A DNA stretch of 57,884 nucleotides from Advenella kashmirensis WT001. GTDB lineage: Bacteria > Pseudomonadota > Gammaproteobacteria > Burkholderiales > Burkholderiaceae_B. Below the pieces are notes generated by a model that saw only the letters and a program-made list of their open reading frames with translations, was not told the origin of the DNA and did not search any database. Both the position numbers and the translations under genes were made by a program. The stretch covers positions 1 through 57,884 of the forward strand of contig NC_017965.1 in NCBI RefSeq assembly GCF_000219915.2, read 5' to 3'. Below are positions 34,702-42,587 of the stretch, piece after piece. Each line of letters opens with the position of its first letter. Within the stretch, counting starts at the first letter, position 1.

Positions 34702-35034
34702 AAAGCGCACTCACCCATATAGTAAGTGCTCTGCCGTATCTATTCCGTACTGTCAGGTCGGTTCTGTAAGCCAAAATAAATTGTCTTACCGCGAATATTC
34801 ACGTTCGCCGCGACCATTGCGTGCACGCTATCGTCTTGCGCTGTTATGCCTGATTCGTACTAATGTAATTCCCTCCCTTTAGTACAAATCCCCTTGCTTT
34901 GAAGGACTGCTGGGATTCTGTTCAAGGCTCCCCGGCTGACGCCTCTCCATATCGCTGGAACGCAAAATATACCCGTTCCAGGGTCTGGTTTATCACCTCG
35001 ACAGGTGATTATGTCTGCAACAGATTAAAGAGCG
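34702..35034 (-). ncRNA. Conserved duplicated noncoding element, copy 2 (candidate leader RNA)
   Basis: A direct-repeat partner of the element at 33473-33785, same strand. It has boxA-like CGCTCTTTAA (35034-35025), hairpin UCACCU GUCG AGGUGA (35008-34993) with the fifth pair changed from A-U to C-G relative to copy 1, and a specific hairpin CTGGAACG...CGTTCCAG (around 34956-34982). The shared 52-nt block is at 34842-34791 with about three differences, and the terminal stem CACTTAC/GTGAGTG keeps pairing through a G-U wobble. Internal spacers between these blocks are not conserved. Transcription would run antisense to the cro-like gene. Confidence 0.6.
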
Positions 35035-35120
35035 TTCTTATTAATTGAGAAATACTATCGTACCCTGTAATTTGTTGCAATATTTTTTTTAAAATATATA
35101 ACTTCTATATAAATATTAAA

Positions 35121-35146
35121 AATAAAGACCGTCTAAAACGGCCTTT
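35121..35146 (-). terminator. Rho-independent terminator after the 35.1-kb HTH gene
   Basis: Minus-strand hairpin GGCCGT TTTAG ACGGTC followed by TTTATTTTT. It overlaps the stop of the gene at 35146-35511 and separates that gene from noncoding element copy 2, which then needs its own promoter between about 35035 and 35120. Confidence 0.65.
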
Positions 35147-35511
35147 TATTGCATCTTCTTTTGCTTTTTAAAATGACTTTTGAGTTTTATTTTGAAAAAT
35201 GCCTCGATTTCCTCTTTGTCTAAAGAGTCCATTTCACAGTACTGGCGAAACGTCATTGCTTTGAAAGGCCATAGATCCTGTTGTGGATCTGGAGGTAAAT
35301 CAAACCATCCTGGTATATCCAGCCGCCCTTCTATCTGATCTATCTTAGCCTCGGAAATTAATTGCTTACCTGGTGTTCCTGGCTCTGCGACCAGGTGGCT
35401 AATTGTTCCGGGATGCAAATCAACCATTTGCGCGAATTTGTATTTAACCCCATTGGCATACTCGTCAATGAGCTTTAGAAGTTTCTGGCGACGGATTTCA
35501 AATTTATCCAT
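35146..35511 (-). CDS. HTH-type regulator (lambda repressor-like)
   Basis: A protein of about 121 residues starting MDKFEIRRQKLL at 35511; a longer frame to 35547 adds an unlikely hydrophobic leader. Residues 5-55 read as a helix-turn-helix with the pattern seen in betaproteobacterial phage-like regulators (LIDEYANGVKYKFAQMVDLHPGTISHLVAEPGTPGKQLISEAKIDQIE), then GWFDLPP. The C-terminal half is charged and lysine-rich (FKIKLKSHFKKQKKMQ). Its targets are unknown. Confidence 0.72.
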   Translation of the reverse strand: MDKFEIRRQKLLKLIDEYANGVKYKFAQMVDLHPGTISHLVAEPGTPGKQLISEAKIDQIEGRLDIPGWFDLPPDPQQDLWPFKAMTFRQYCEMDSLDKEEIEAFFKIKLKSHFKKQKKMQ

Positions 35512-35822
35512 AGGGAAGATCAGAAAAATGCGGAAAAAGCGCCTCACACCTCAGTAAAGGACGGTAGACAGGCAAATATTCCAGGGGTTGATAAAGAGAG
35601 CAACGCATAGTCGAGCCAGTAAAAAGCCACATGTTACAGAAAGTAAGATGAAAAGTGTTTAATTGTGATGGCTTTCACGCGAGACTGGCCATTAATATCG
35701 ATTGTCATTTTATTTCATTTGAAATATAGGCTGATAGAAACAACAAAGGCGGCGCTGCTCTATGAAACAGACTGCCGCCTACCCTTAAAGTTAATTTAAC
35801 CTAAAGTCCCGCTATATGGAAA

Positions 35823-36176
35823 TTAGGACTTACTCAGGAGTTCATCCACATTGATATGATCCGGCACCCAGGATGGCTTTGACGGATCTACTGGTTTTCG
35901 GGGTTCGCTCGATGCATCAGCAGCTGGGACTGGCCGCTGCCGTTTGCTCATATTAGTTTGCTTTTTCTGCGGCTCGTTATCTGCATTTCTTTTGACGAAG
36001 CGGTGCAACGTCGATTGGTTCACAACAACGTCATTAAGCGCCAAAAATTCAAGAATTTTTCGCTCCGTAAAGCCCTCGTTTTTGAGCTTGATAATGGCCT
36101 CCCGAAAAGGCGTGAGCTGTGAATATTTAGCCGACCTCTCCGAAGCATTCATTTTGATAAATTCATCAACATGCAT
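35823..36176 (-). CDS. Plasmid HTH DNA-binding protein of unknown role
   Basis: A 117-residue protein. Residues 21-65 (LTPFREAIIKLKNEGFTERKILEFL, VVVNQSTLHRFVKR) look like a resolvase-type or mobilization-protein helix-turn-helix that reads short repeats. The middle is basic and low in complexity and the tail ends VDELLSKS. Upstream, at 36245-36280, four AATGCR hexamers recur every 10 bp, a likely autoregulatory or centromere-like site. It resembles small KfrA-like plasmid proteins in layout, without the long coiled coil. I do not assign a name. Confidence 0.65.
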   Translation of the reverse strand: MHVDEFIKMNASERSAKYSQLTPFREAIIKLKNEGFTERKILEFLALNDVVVNQSTLHRFVKRNADNEPQKKQTNMSKRQRPVPAADASSEPRKPVDPSKPSWVPDHINVDELLSKS

Positions 36177-36605
36177 AGACCAAACCCCATTAATGCGCAG
36201 TATTTAAATTAAAAAGCATATATTATGCTATCACATTCAGTATTAATGCGTCAAAATGCGCTTAAATGCACTTAAATGCACAATATTCCCATGTGATGCT
36301 GAATAATTGTGCAATATTTCGCAAATATCGAACATAGAATATGCATATTATGCGCATAGCCTATACAGTATCGCGCCAGCCACTAACCACAAAAGCACCA
36401 CTAAAGGACTAGATGCAGGATAGGGACTTTGCGTAAATGCAAGTTGTCCCGTTTTTTTTCGCGTGCGAAAAGGCTTGCTCGCACAAGCTGGTCTATCAGG
36501 AAGATGTGAAGGTTTAAAATAATTGGGCACTATATTAGGCTTAAAATGTGGCCCTGTAGCAGAAAACTGTATCCTTAAACCTTTACACCGACTTACGGCA
36601 CAACG
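36177..36605. other. AT-rich intergenic region with short repeats
   Basis: Between two divergent genes. It contains the AATGCR repeats (listed separately), further AATGCGC and ATGCGCAT words near 36192 and 36350, and AT-rich DNA. A 60-codon minus-strand frame with a hydrophobic end (36348-36530) is present but lacks a good start, and was not called. Confidence 0.5.
36245..36280. repeat. Four AATGCR hexamers in 10-bp phase
   Basis: AATGCG at 36245, AATGCG at 36255, AATGCA at 36265 and AATGCA at 36275, exactly one every 10 bp and so on one face of the helix. This is a likely binding array for a small plasmid DNA-binding protein, most simply the HTH protein whose gene starts 70 bp to the left. 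Confidence 0.6.
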
Positions 36606-36938
36606 ATGATAAAAACTATTTGGCTATCTTATGATTTGGGAGTCCAAGGTGATTACGAGGGGCTTTACCGATGGCTCGACAATAAAAAAGCCTCTGAATG
36701 CGGGGATAGTCTAGCTCACTGCAAAATTGATATTCCCGACGATCAGGTTGTACCCTCTTTTGTGGCTAAAGAACTAAAAAACAATGTCAAATTCACAAAC
36801 AACGATCGAGTTTATTTGATCTGGCGACCAGAAGAGGATGCTTCAAGTTATATTAGGGGCAGATTCATAATCGGCAAGAGAAAAGGAGCGCCTTGGAAAG
36901 GGTATGGTGATCAAGAGCAGACACAGGACGATGAATAA
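36606..36938 (+). CDS. Hypothetical protein paired with a PIN-domain protein
   Basis: A 110-residue protein opening IKTIWLSYDLGVQGDYEGLYRWLDN, with ECGDSLAH, DRVYLIW and a basic RGRFIIGKRKGAPWKGYG stretch near the end. It reads as a compact alpha/beta protein without signal peptide. I cannot name the family. Its stop TAA (36936-36938) is immediately followed by the ATG of the PIN-domain gene, so the two are coupled as in toxin-antitoxin operons, where the first gene is often the antitoxin. Confidence 0.72.
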   Translation: MIKTIWLSYDLGVQGDYEGLYRWLDNKKASECGDSLAHCKIDIPDDQVVPSFVAKELKNNVKFTNNDRVYLIWRPEEDASSYIRGRFIIGKRKGAPWKGYGDQEQTQDDE

Positions 36939-37364
36939 ATGGCAAAGACAGTGTTGGTTGATACCTGTTACTGGATCGGACTGTTCGACGAACGTGACCC
37001 GCTTCATAATTCTGCGTTAAAACTCGAACCGCAGCTTAGACCCCACACTCTATTGCTTCCTTGGCCTACTCTGTATGAATTCGTCAATACTCGCTTTACG
37101 AAAAATAAAAAAGGAGCTGCCCTTGAACATTTTAGAAAATACGTTGAGGGTGGAAAAGCTCAATTAGTCTGTGATCTCCCATATCGAAATAACTCGCTAC
37201 AAATCGTCTTTGATAACCGGCGCGGCCATTACAGCCTCACGGACGTCATACTACGATCCCTTATGGAAGACGTAAACGTTCCAATTAATGCACTAGTGAC
37301 ATCAAACGATAACGATTTTCACGATGTGCGAGCAAAACGGAATATCGAACTATTAGTTATTTAA
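36939..37364 (+). CDS. PIN-domain ribonuclease-like protein (possible toxin)
   Basis: A 141-residue PIN domain. The acidic metal-binding positions are D8 in VLVDTCYW, E46 or nearby in TLYEFVN, D100 in YSLTDVILR and D in SNDNDFHD. PIN proteins of this size are usually RNA-cutting toxins. The partner would be the 110-aa protein encoded just upstream. Neither resembles the common VapB, so the pairing is inferred from coupling and may be a separate family. Confidence 0.8.
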   Translation: MAKTVLVDTCYWIGLFDERDPLHNSALKLEPQLRPHTLLLPWPTLYEFVNTRFTKNKKGAALEHFRKYVEGGKAQLVCDLPYRNNSLQIVFDNRRGHYSLTDVILRSLMEDVNVPINALVTSNDNDFHDVRAKRNIELLVI

Positions 37365-37442
37365 ATTCGTGCTTTTATTCCCGGCGCGGTATTTGTGACA
37401 ATCAAGATTTTCATAAGCAAAGCCCTTTGGTTTGGTAGATAA

Positions 37443-37462
37443 TACTGTTTTTATATACAGTA
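37443..37462 (+). promoter_or_regulatory. LexA box of the umuDC operon
   Basis: TACTGTTTTTATATACAGTA fits the CTGT-N8-ACAG SOS operator perfectly and lies 11 bp before the umuD start. The operon should be repressed by host LexA and induced by DNA damage or by single-stranded DNA entering during conjugation. Confidence 0.9.
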
Positions 37463-37472
37463 TTTTTAAGCC

Positions 37473-37901
37473 ATGAAAACCTACCTTGACCTGCTTCCCC
37501 TGGTGGAAACCTCGGCCAGTGTTGGGCTGATTGTGTGCAAGACGCCGGCAGGCTTTCCGTCCCCTGCCCAGGATCTGGCCGTGAACCGGATCGACATTGG
37601 CGAGATCCTCGTCAAGAACCCTACCTCCACCTTTTACCTGTGCGTCAAAGGCCACTCGATGAAAGAGGCAGGCATTGAAGACGGCGATCATCTGATTGTC
37701 GATCGATCCCTGACAGCCAAGCACAACAGCATCGTTATTGCCGAAATCGACGGCGATGTGACAGTAAAACGGCTGCACAAGAAAAACGGTGTGATACGCC
37801 TCAAAGCCGCTAACCTCACCTACCCCGACATAGTGCCGGTTCCCGGCCAGGAATGGATGATTTGGGGCGTTGTTACGCACGTTATCAAGGATATGCTATG
37901 A
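37473..37901 (+). CDS. umuD: UmuD-type SOS mutagenesis protein
   Basis: The 142-residue subunit that is cut to UmuD' and joins UmuC as DNA polymerase V. The cleavage site is A26-G27 in KTPAGFPSP. The catalytic serine is S62 in GHSMKEAG and the lysine is K99 in DVTVKRLHK. Length and layout match chromosomal UmuD. Its stop overlaps the umuC start (ATGA), and a perfect LexA box precedes it. Confidence 0.95.
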   Translation: MKTYLDLLPLVETSASVGLIVCKTPAGFPSPAQDLAVNRIDIGEILVKNPTSTFYLCVKGHSMKEAGIEDGDHLIVDRSLTAKHNSIVIAEIDGDVTVKRLHKKNGVIRLKAANLTYPDIVPVPGQEWMIWGVVTHVIKDML

Positions 37902-39169
37902 CCTATGGGCTGATTGACGGCAATTGCTTCTATTGCTCATGTGAGCGCGTGTTTAGGCCGTTCCTGAAAGGTAAAGCCCTTATCTCGCTGTCCAACAATG
38001 ACGGCTGTGTCATCTCTCGGACGGACGAGGCCAAGGCAATGGGCATCAAAATGGGCCAGCCGTGGTTTGAGATCAAACACCTGGAAGAAAAGGGACTGAT
38101 GGCACTTTCTTCCAATTTTGCGCTGTACGGCGACATGAGCGACCGCATGATGAGCGTTATCAGCCGATTTTCGCCCCGCCAGGAGATCTACAGCATAGAC
38201 GAGAGCTTTGCTGATTTCTCCGGGATTACCGAGGATCTGAGCGCCTACAGCCAGAAAATCCGGGCTGCGGTCTTGCGCGAAACCGGGATTCCCACCTGTG
38301 TGGGCATCGGCGCCACCAAAACCCTGGCGAAACTGGCGAATCACATTGCCAAAAAGCAGCCGTCCTGGTCCGGGGTGTGTGACTTGACGCAGCTGGACCG
38401 ATACCAGCTGGCCGACATTATGAAAAATATCGAAGTCGGTGAAGTCTGGGGCATCGGCAGGCGCATTGCCAAAAGGCTAAACGAGCTGGGCATTTATACG
38501 GTTTTTGACCTGGCCCGCATGAAACCCGAAGCAGCCAGAGCCGAATTTTCCATTGTGGTGGGTAAGACCGTGCAAGAGCTGCGCGGGATCTCGCGCATCG
38601 ATCTGGAAGAAGTGGCCGACCCTAAAAAGCAGATAATCTCGTCACGTTCCTTTGGTTTGCCAATGACTGACCTGGCCGGGTTGCAAAGCGCCCTGTCTGA
38701 GTTTGTCGCCATCGCCTGCAACAAACTGCGCGGGCAAAATTCGGTGGCCGCCAGTATGCAGATATTCATTCGCACTAGCCCCTTTGACAAAGGCAAGCAG
38801 TATGGCAATAGCCGCCTGGTCACCCCGCCCTATCCGACAGCTGACAACCTGGTGTTTACCAAACATGCACTTAAGGCGCTTGACGCAATCTGGCGGCCAG
38901 GATTCAAATATAAAAAGGCGGGCGTCATGCTGATGGACATATCGCCTGCCGATGCGGTCCAGGGTGAGCTGTTTCCCGTGGAACCAGAGCATGGTAAGCG
39001 GGCGCAGCTGATGGTGGCCCTGGACGGCATCAATGCTCGATATGGCCGAGGATCCGTTAAAACAGGAAGTATCGGGTTTCACGACCGGGAGCATTGGTAT
39101 ATGCGCCAGGAGCGCAAGAGTCAGGGATATACAACGAACTGGGACGAAGTGCTGATAGCTAGAGCCTAA
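37898..39169 (+). CDS. umuC: UmuC-type Y-family DNA polymerase V catalytic subunit
   Basis: Error-prone polymerase of 423 residues. Residues 1-10 give the YGLIDGNCFYCSCE start, then SNNDGCVISRTDEAK, the catalytic SIDESFADF, helix-hairpin-helix GEVWGIGRRIAKRLNELGI and the C-terminal GFHDREHWYMRQERKSQGYTT. The start at 37898 overlaps umuD by 4 bp; an in-frame upstream start would only extend into umuD. A fragment resembling its C-terminus is found at 53.70-53.74 kb on the minus strand. Confidence 0.95.
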   Translation: MTYGLIDGNCFYCSCERVFRPFLKGKALISLSNNDGCVISRTDEAKAMGIKMGQPWFEIKHLEEKGLMALSSNFALYGDMSDRMMSVISRFSPRQEIYSIDESFADFSGITEDLSAYSQKIRAAVLRETGIPTCVGIGATKTLAKLANHIAKKQPSWSGVCDLTQLDRYQLADIMKNIEVGEVWGIGRRIAKRLNELGIYTVFDLARMKPEAARAEFSIVVGKTVQELRGISRIDLEEVADPKKQIISSRSFGLPMTDLAGLQSALSEFVAIACNKLRGQNSVAASMQIFIRTSPFDKGKQYGNSRLVTPPYPTADNLVFTKHALKALDAIWRPGFKYKKAGVMLMDISPADAVQGELFPVEPEHGKRAQLMVALDGINARYGRGSVKTGSIGFHDREHWYMRQERKSQGYTTNWDEVLIARA

Positions 39170-39937
39170 TTACAGCCGTTTTAAGCGTTTTTTTATAAAA
39201 CCCAAGGGTTGGTACGGGTTTGTTAGAAAAAACGTCTCACGCTACGGCTCCGCATGCCGCAGCCGCATTATTACACTTCCATTACCCCCTATTCTGCCAA
39301 ACCGAAAGGGAAAGGGGGGCCGTTTGCGGGGGAAACCGTAGGTTTCCACAAAAGGGGTCGAGGCCGCGACCGAAGCGTTAGCGTAGGGAGGACAGGGGAA
39401 CCGGCACGGTTCCCGCGGCCAGGGCCTTACGGTTTTCCTGGGATAGTCTAGCTTTGCTCAGTGTTGGGGTTAGGGTTAATAAATCCCGCTTTAGCGGGAC
39501 ATGAATTAAAAGGCTTTTATCCTCAAAGGGCGAAGGGAGCGTAGCGACCGAAGGGTTAGGCGGAAATCCGTTCAAATTTGGTACTTTTCCACAGAAAAAT
39601 ATCGAGCCTGTTCTTATTACTATTTATTAAAGCTTATTAAGGGTTTTGAAACCCGCATGAATAAAGGCTTACGAGGGAGTTTGTGCAGGTGAAATGCCGA
39701 TAGTGTGCAGGTGAAATGCCGATAGTAGTTGCCTGATTGATCAAAAAATAAGCATATTGGATCTAATCTCTTGAATCTTGTTGCTACAGAGGTAGTTTGC
39801 AGCTAGAATGCCGATAAAGTGCAGGTGAAATGCCGATAGTTTCGTACTTTAGCTGCACTAAAGAAACGAGCCAAAAAGATGGTGGAACATCTCCTTGGCT
39901 CTAACCACAAACCCTTGTTAGAGAAGGATTTACGGCT
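39170..39937. other. Replication origin region with iterons
   Basis: Intergenic region holding the likely oriV. The right part has four 22-bp iterons (listed separately). A DnaA-box-like TTTTCCACA is near 39585 and an AT-rich segment, a candidate melting site, is at about 39598-39660. The left part (39230-39580) is GC-rich with a hairpin TCCCGC TTTA GCGGGA near 39490 and two related words containing GCGACCGAAG (39368 and 39552). No gene in this part is convincing. Confidence 0.75.
39683..39840 (+). repeat. Four 22-bp iterons upstream of repA
   Basis: Three exact copies of a 22-bp unit (GTGCAGGTGAAATGCC, then GATAGT) at 39683-39704, 39705-39726 and 39819-39840, with a diverged fourth at 39797-39818 directly abutting the last. 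The repeats end 97 bp before the repA start, on the same strand. They are the likely RepA binding sites for initiation, copy control and incompatibility. Confidence 0.9.
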
Positions 39938-40981
39938 ATGGACGATTATAGCAATATGGGTAAGGAATACAGCCAATCTTTTTGGGAAGAAATCGAGCAG
40001 CTAGAAAATATAGGCATGGAAGAAGTTAGCCAGATTATTAGCGAGAATATGTCTGTTTCCCTTCCTGAAAAATTGCTTCTTAGAAGAATAAAAGCTCGGG
40101 ATGATTCTATAAAAGGAGAAACGGAAAAAAAGCATCTGTTGCCGGAGCGGCACCAAGACGGTGACTTTTTTATTGCTGATGGTATCGATTTACCCTATGT
40201 CAGGGATGATATAGCGAGCATGGAGTACCCTATTTTCGCTTTAAAGGCTGGTGATACAAGAACCTTGCGGTTTGATCACAATAATGTCAAAACTGTGATT
40301 ACAGCAAGTGCAGAATACGGCCGAGCAACTATTTTTGATAAAGATGTTTGGATTTACTGCGTTTCCAAGCTCATGCAGGCTAAGTTTAAAAATCTACCGA
40401 TTAGCCGCAATATTCGGTTTTCAACCTATGACTTCCTTATTTCCACGAACCGACAAACAGGCGGGAGCCAGTACGAACAGTTTAAGCAAAGCCTGGAACG
40501 TCTTTCTGGCACTCGGATCTCAACAGAAATTGAAACTGGCGGTTTAAGACAGGCCGATTTTGTAGGGCTAATTGATAATGCCAGGGTGATAGAAGAAGAC
40601 ATTCAAGGTAGAACAGTAGCTGTTGAAATCACCCTTCCCAATTGGCTCTATCGCTCCGTTGAGCATAATGAAGTATTAGCAATCTCCAAGGATTATTTTC
40701 GGCTCCGAAAGCCCATCGACCGTAGAATTTATGAAATTGCCCGTAAACATTGCGGCAATAAGCCCGAGTGGAAAATATCACTTGAATTGCTTCACAAAAA
40801 AACTGGAATTACCGATGTTTTACGTAATTTCAGGGTCGCTATAAATTCCCTTGCCAAGGCTGATGTATTACCCGATTACCACGTCAAATTTGAAAAAGAG
40901 AGTGATAGCGTAATTTTCAGCAATAGAGACCCTGACATTGGTGCAAAGGTCATGCTCAAACGGGCGAACTTATTCAATTAA
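39938..40981 (+). CDS. repA: Plasmid replication initiator protein (RepA, RPA family)
   Basis: The 347-residue initiator. The conserved middle reads EYPIFALKAGDTRTLRF, then YGRATIFDKDVWIYCVSKL, FSTYDFLISTNRQTGG, YEQFKQSLERLSGTRI and ITLPNWLYRSVEHNEVLAIS. The C-terminal winged-helix-like part has YEIARKHCGNKPEWKISLELLHKKTG. These are the hallmarks of the RepA family often used by iteron plasmids of beta- and alphaproteobacteria. It lies beside the iterons and is followed by parA. Confidence 0.92.
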   Translation: MDDYSNMGKEYSQSFWEEIEQLENIGMEEVSQIISENMSVSLPEKLLLRRIKARDDSIKGETEKKHLLPERHQDGDFFIADGIDLPYVRDDIASMEYPIFALKAGDTRTLRFDHNNVKTVITASAEYGRATIFDKDVWIYCVSKLMQAKFKNLPISRNIRFSTYDFLISTNRQTGGSQYEQFKQSLERLSGTRISTEIETGGLRQADFVGLIDNARVIEEDIQGRTVAVEITLPNWLYRSVEHNEVLAISKDYFRLRKPIDRRIYEIARKHCGNKPEWKISLELLHKKTGITDVLRNFRVAINSLAKADVLPDYHVKFEKESDSVIFSNRDPDIGAKVMLKRANLFN

Positions 40982-41136
40982 ATAATTATTCAATAATATG
41001 ATTATGTTGTTAATTAAGAACATAACTATATAGTTACTTTGTTATTTATTATAATAGTTATACTACTAGATGATTATTTAATTATATAATTGATTAATCG
41101 TATAGTTATTCAACTAAACCACGATATAGAGCGACC
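40982..41136. promoter_or_regulatory. AT-rich repeat cluster before parA (candidate partition site/operator)
   Basis: The 155-bp gap is almost all A/T and full of related words: TAATTATTCAATAATATG, ACATAACTATATAGTTAC, TAATAGTTATAC, GATTATTTAATTATATAATT and TATAGTTATTCAACTA. Several are palindromic (ATAACTATATAGTTA). It probably binds the ribbon-helix-helix partner of ParA for autoregulation and as the centromere. Similar words recur at four other promoter regions. Confidence 0.65.
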
Positions 41137-41781
41137 ATGATAATTTCATTCCTTAATCAAAAGGGTGGCGTTGGTAAAACCACTCTAAGCATAAATGCAG
41201 CCTATGCATTAGCTGACCAAGGGTACAAGGTCATTCTGGCCGACAGTGACCCACAGCGTAGCTCAATGGCTTGGGCTAGCGTTAGAAACAACGCTAATAA
41301 GCCGTTATCTTTCAATGTGATTGGCATTGACTCTGGAAGCATGCGCGAAACCTTGACTCGCATGAAGCAACAAGATGGGTACGACTTCATCGTAATTGAT
41401 GGTGCACCCAGAATGACCGACTTGGCAAGGGCAGCAATCATCATTAGTGATCTAGTCGTTATGCCAATGCAAGCGTCGGGCTTTGATCTATGGGCGACCG
41501 ATGAACTTAAGTCGATGATTGAAGAAGCAAAAATTTATAAACCGGAAATCATCAATGCCGTGTTGCTAAACCGCGTTGTTCCAAATACGAATTTGGCAAA
41601 AGATGTTTTGGCCGATATGCAAGAAAATGGCTGGACCTTTTTCGATACGGTAATTGGCCAGCGACAAAACTTTGCAAACGCTGCCACCCAAGGGCTTACT
41701 GTTTTTGAAGTGCCCAACAGTAAAGCTGCTCAGGATGAAATCCTGTTTATGGTCGATGAAATTTTAAAATTGAAGGATTAA
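41137..41781 (+). CDS. parA: ParA-family partition ATPase
   Basis: A 214-residue small (type Ib-like) ParA with no N-terminal HTH. The deviant Walker A is in NQKGGVGKTTLSINAAYAL, Walker A' in ILADSDPQRSS and Walker B in DFIVIDGAPRMTD. It drives plasmid segregation together with the DNA-binding protein encoded 3 bp downstream. A truncated, frameshifted copy of its 5' part lies at 51.73-51.82 kb on the opposite strand. Confidence 0.93.
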   Translation: MIISFLNQKGGVGKTTLSINAAYALADQGYKVILADSDPQRSSMAWASVRNNANKPLSFNVIGIDSGSMRETLTRMKQQDGYDFIVIDGAPRMTDLARAAIIISDLVVMPMQASGFDLWATDELKSMIEEAKIYKPEIINAVLLNRVVPNTNLAKDVLADMQENGWTFFDTVIGQRQNFANAATQGLTVFEVPNSKAAQDEILFMVDEILKLKD

Positions 41782-41784
41782 TTA

Positions 41785-42042
41785 ATGGCTATCCCAAAAC
41801 CAGAGACGATACGTAAAACGAGCCTACAGCCATCCATTGATAAAGCTGCCCAAGATTGGATTGACCAGGGTAGGGAAGAAAAAAAACCGGTACCAACCGC
41901 TAAAGCACGTCAGACCACAACTATTATTCTTGATGCTGATTTACATACCAAGATTAAGGTTTATTGCGCTCAGCAAAAGGGGATGAAATTCAATAATTTT
42001 GTTGAAGAAGCACTAGAAGCATATTTGAAATCAAAACTTTAG
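41785..42042 (+). CDS. ParG/CopG-like ribbon-helix-helix partition partner
   Basis: An 85-residue protein with a mobile basic N-terminus (MAIPKPETIRKTSLQPS) and a C-terminal ribbon-helix-helix (RQTTTIILDADLHTKIKVYCAQQKG, NNFVEEALEAYLK). The position directly after parA and the overall design match ParG-type centromere-binding proteins. It is the best candidate to bind the TAGTTAT/ATAACTA clusters found before parA and at several other plasmid promoters. Confidence 0.82.
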   Translation: MAIPKPETIRKTSLQPSIDKAAQDWIDQGREEKKPVPTAKARQTTTIILDADLHTKIKVYCAQQKGMKFNNFVEEALEAYLKSKL

Positions 42043-42095
42043 ATCATAACCATATAGCTATATTGTTAAATAATTATATAATTGAATAACAAAAG
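42043..42095. promoter_or_regulatory. TAGTTAT-type motif cluster before the 42.1-kb gene
   Basis: CATAACCATATAGCTATA, then TTGTTAAATAATTATATAAT and GAATAAC resemble the cluster before parA. It is a likely operator of the secreted-protein gene that follows, or an extension of the partition site. Confidence 0.5.
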
Positions 42096-42099
42096 GAAA

Positions 42100-42570
42100 A
42101 TGATGCGTCAAATTTCATTTTGGCTACTCGCCACCGCGAGCCTCAACTGCTATGCTTGGTCGGCAACATCTGATGACAAATGGCGCTCTGGTTGGGGGCA
42201 GGGGGTCTCAGAGCTTCAAGTTACACAAGGATCTGGTAACAAAATTGACGTAACATGCGCCTCTCCAACGGACTTACCCGGGGGCAGCACAGTGAAATTT
42301 ACTGTGGCAGGAAATTCAGTTGAAAGCGGCGAAATCCTAACTATCTTTGATAATGAAAAACCAGAAACCTTTCAAACAAATTCACGTGGTTATATTGAGT
42401 CGAGTAGCCGCGCTTGGGCTTCAAATTTTACATATCTACTCGAAAAATTTAAAAAACATCGCAAAGTATATGTACGTTTCCCTGATGGTAATGAAGCAAC
42501 ATTTACATTGAAAGGGGCTTCAAAGGCTATCGTAGACAGTGATTGCAAGGCAGCTTTCTATTATTATTGA
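42100..42570 (+). CDS. Secreted hypothetical protein
   Basis: A protein of about 156 residues starting MMRQISFWLL at 42100, preceded by AAAAGGAAA. A TTG at 42082 would give a longer start without better support. A signal peptide with cleavage around NCYA-WS is followed by a beta-rich domain (WRSGWGQGVSELQVTQGSGNK, TVKFTVAGNSVESGEILTIFD, KKHRKVYVRFPDGNEATFTLKG) with cysteines in VTCASP and SDCKAAF. I do not recognise it. It follows the partition genes and seems to share their regulatory motif. Confidence 0.72.
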   Translation: MMRQISFWLLATASLNCYAWSATSDDKWRSGWGQGVSELQVTQGSGNKIDVTCASPTDLPGGSTVKFTVAGNSVESGEILTIFDNEKPETFQTNSRGYIESSSRAWASNFTYLLEKFKKHRKVYVRFPDGNEATFTLKGASKAIVDSDCKAAFYYY

Positions 42571-42587
42571 CATTACGTTGACGTAAA

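Noticed and set aside
33473..35034. Idea that the two noncoding element copies are tRNA, tmRNA or a protein-coding duplication
   Set aside because: No cloverleaf or tmRNA features are visible. Frames that are open in copy 2 are closed by stops in copy 1, and conservation is limited to blocks that form stems or boxA.
36348..36530. 60-codon minus-strand frame with a hydrophobic C-terminus (PLVVLLWLVAGAILYRLC)
   Set aside because: It starts only with GTG, has no ribosome binding site and lies in a repeat-containing regulatory region. The hydrophobic end may be chance, so it was not called.
37353..37880. 175-codon open frame antisense to umuD
   Set aside because: It fully overlaps umuD, which has intact catalytic residues, a LexA box and coupling to umuC. 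The antisense frame has no recognisable motif.
39254..39575. Short open frames in the GC-rich part of the origin region
   Set aside because: They overlap on both strands, have no ribosome binding sites and consist of low-complexity repeats such as the GCGACCGAAG words.
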